A stretch of 64,000 bases of DNA. Origin: Distichodus sexfasciatus. Taxonomy: Eukaryota; Chordata; Actinopteri; Characiformes; Distichodontidae. The stretch spans positions 1 through 64,000 of the forward strand of contig JAVGVS010000162.1 in the NCBI GenBank assembly GCA_032718565.1. Reading direction: 5' to 3'. This document shows, piece after piece, positions 63,796 through 64,000 of this stretch; position 1 is the stretch's first letter; the number at the start of each line of letters is the position of its first letter. Below the pieces are notes generated by a model. That model was not told where the DNA came from, did no database searches, and saw only the letters and a list, made by a program, of their open reading frames with translations. A program made the position numbers and the translations under genes.

Positions 63796-64000
63796 GTGGT
63801 GTTGGTGGCCTAGTGGTAGGACACTCGCCTTTGGACCAAGAGGTTGTGGGGTCGTATTTTGACCTCTGGCGTTACCAACACTGGGTCCCTGAGCAAGACC
63901 CTTAACCCTAAGTTGCTCTCAGGGGAACTGTCCCTCAAATTAGGAAATGTAAGTCGCTCTGGATAAGAGTGTCTGTTAATGCTGTAAATGTAAATGATGT
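63796..64000 (+). mobile_element. SINE-3, full length, plus orientation
   Basis: Head 'gtgttggtggcctagtggta' with A box TGGCCTAGTGG; 'ccaagaggttgtggggtcgt' at the B-box position, where the usual GGTTCGAA is damaged; body 'cctaagttgctctcagggga'; tail 'aagtcgctctggataagag' ending 'gtaaatgtaaatg'. It reaches the end of the window essentially complete. Confidence 0.9.

Overview
This window reads as nuclear DNA of a teleost fish, from an intergenic region or the inside of a very large intron. Three facts point there: tRNA-derived SINEs of types typical of ray-finned fish, several families of small hAT-like DNA transposons, and Tc1 and LINE relics. There are no densely packed open reading frames, no ribosome binding sites and no operons. 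The exact order or species cannot be told from the sequence; an otophysan such as a characin, catfish or electric fish is only a guess. I found no intact protein-coding gene and no exon I could assign to a host gene. All recognisable coding sequence is decayed transposon protein.

Layout. 1-7.6 kb: hAT fragments, the first copies of three SINE families (called SINE-1, SINE-2 and SINE-3 here), a reverse-transcriptase relic of a LINE on the minus strand and the 3' end of a Tc1-like transposase. 7.6-14 kb: mostly single-copy sequence interrupted by hAT MITEs. 14.0-14.76 kb: a regular 32-bp minisatellite of 23 full units. 14.8-24.7 kb: largely single copy, with further hAT MITEs at 18.1 and 20.4 kb and two SINE-1 copies. 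24.7-25.9 kb: an element flanked by TTAA that carries a nested solo LTR. 26-29 kb: single-copy and partly GC-rich, with a palindromic RFX-type site and a BED-finger relic. 29-40 kb: SINEs, a mariner/Tigger-like MITE, a foldback element that has captured a SINE piece, and a solo LTR with perfect target duplication. 40-48.6 kb: complete hAT MITEs, including one inserted inside a SINE, and a dense SINE-1 cluster. 48.6-64 kb: mostly single copy, with a 3' LINE end, a clean hAT MITE at 57 kb, a Tc1 relic and a SINE-3 at the right edge.

Target duplications and nesting give a partial insertion history. SINE-1 at 46.8 kb is older than the hAT MITE inside it. SINE-2 at 36.1 kb is older than the SINE-3 inside it. 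The TTAA element at 24.7 kb is older than its LTR. Several hAT MITEs with different ends share one internal core, and that core carries a motif close to the vertebrate ZNF143/STAF site. Single-copy stretches are listed as such; some could be conserved non-coding elements, which only an alignment to other fish can show.
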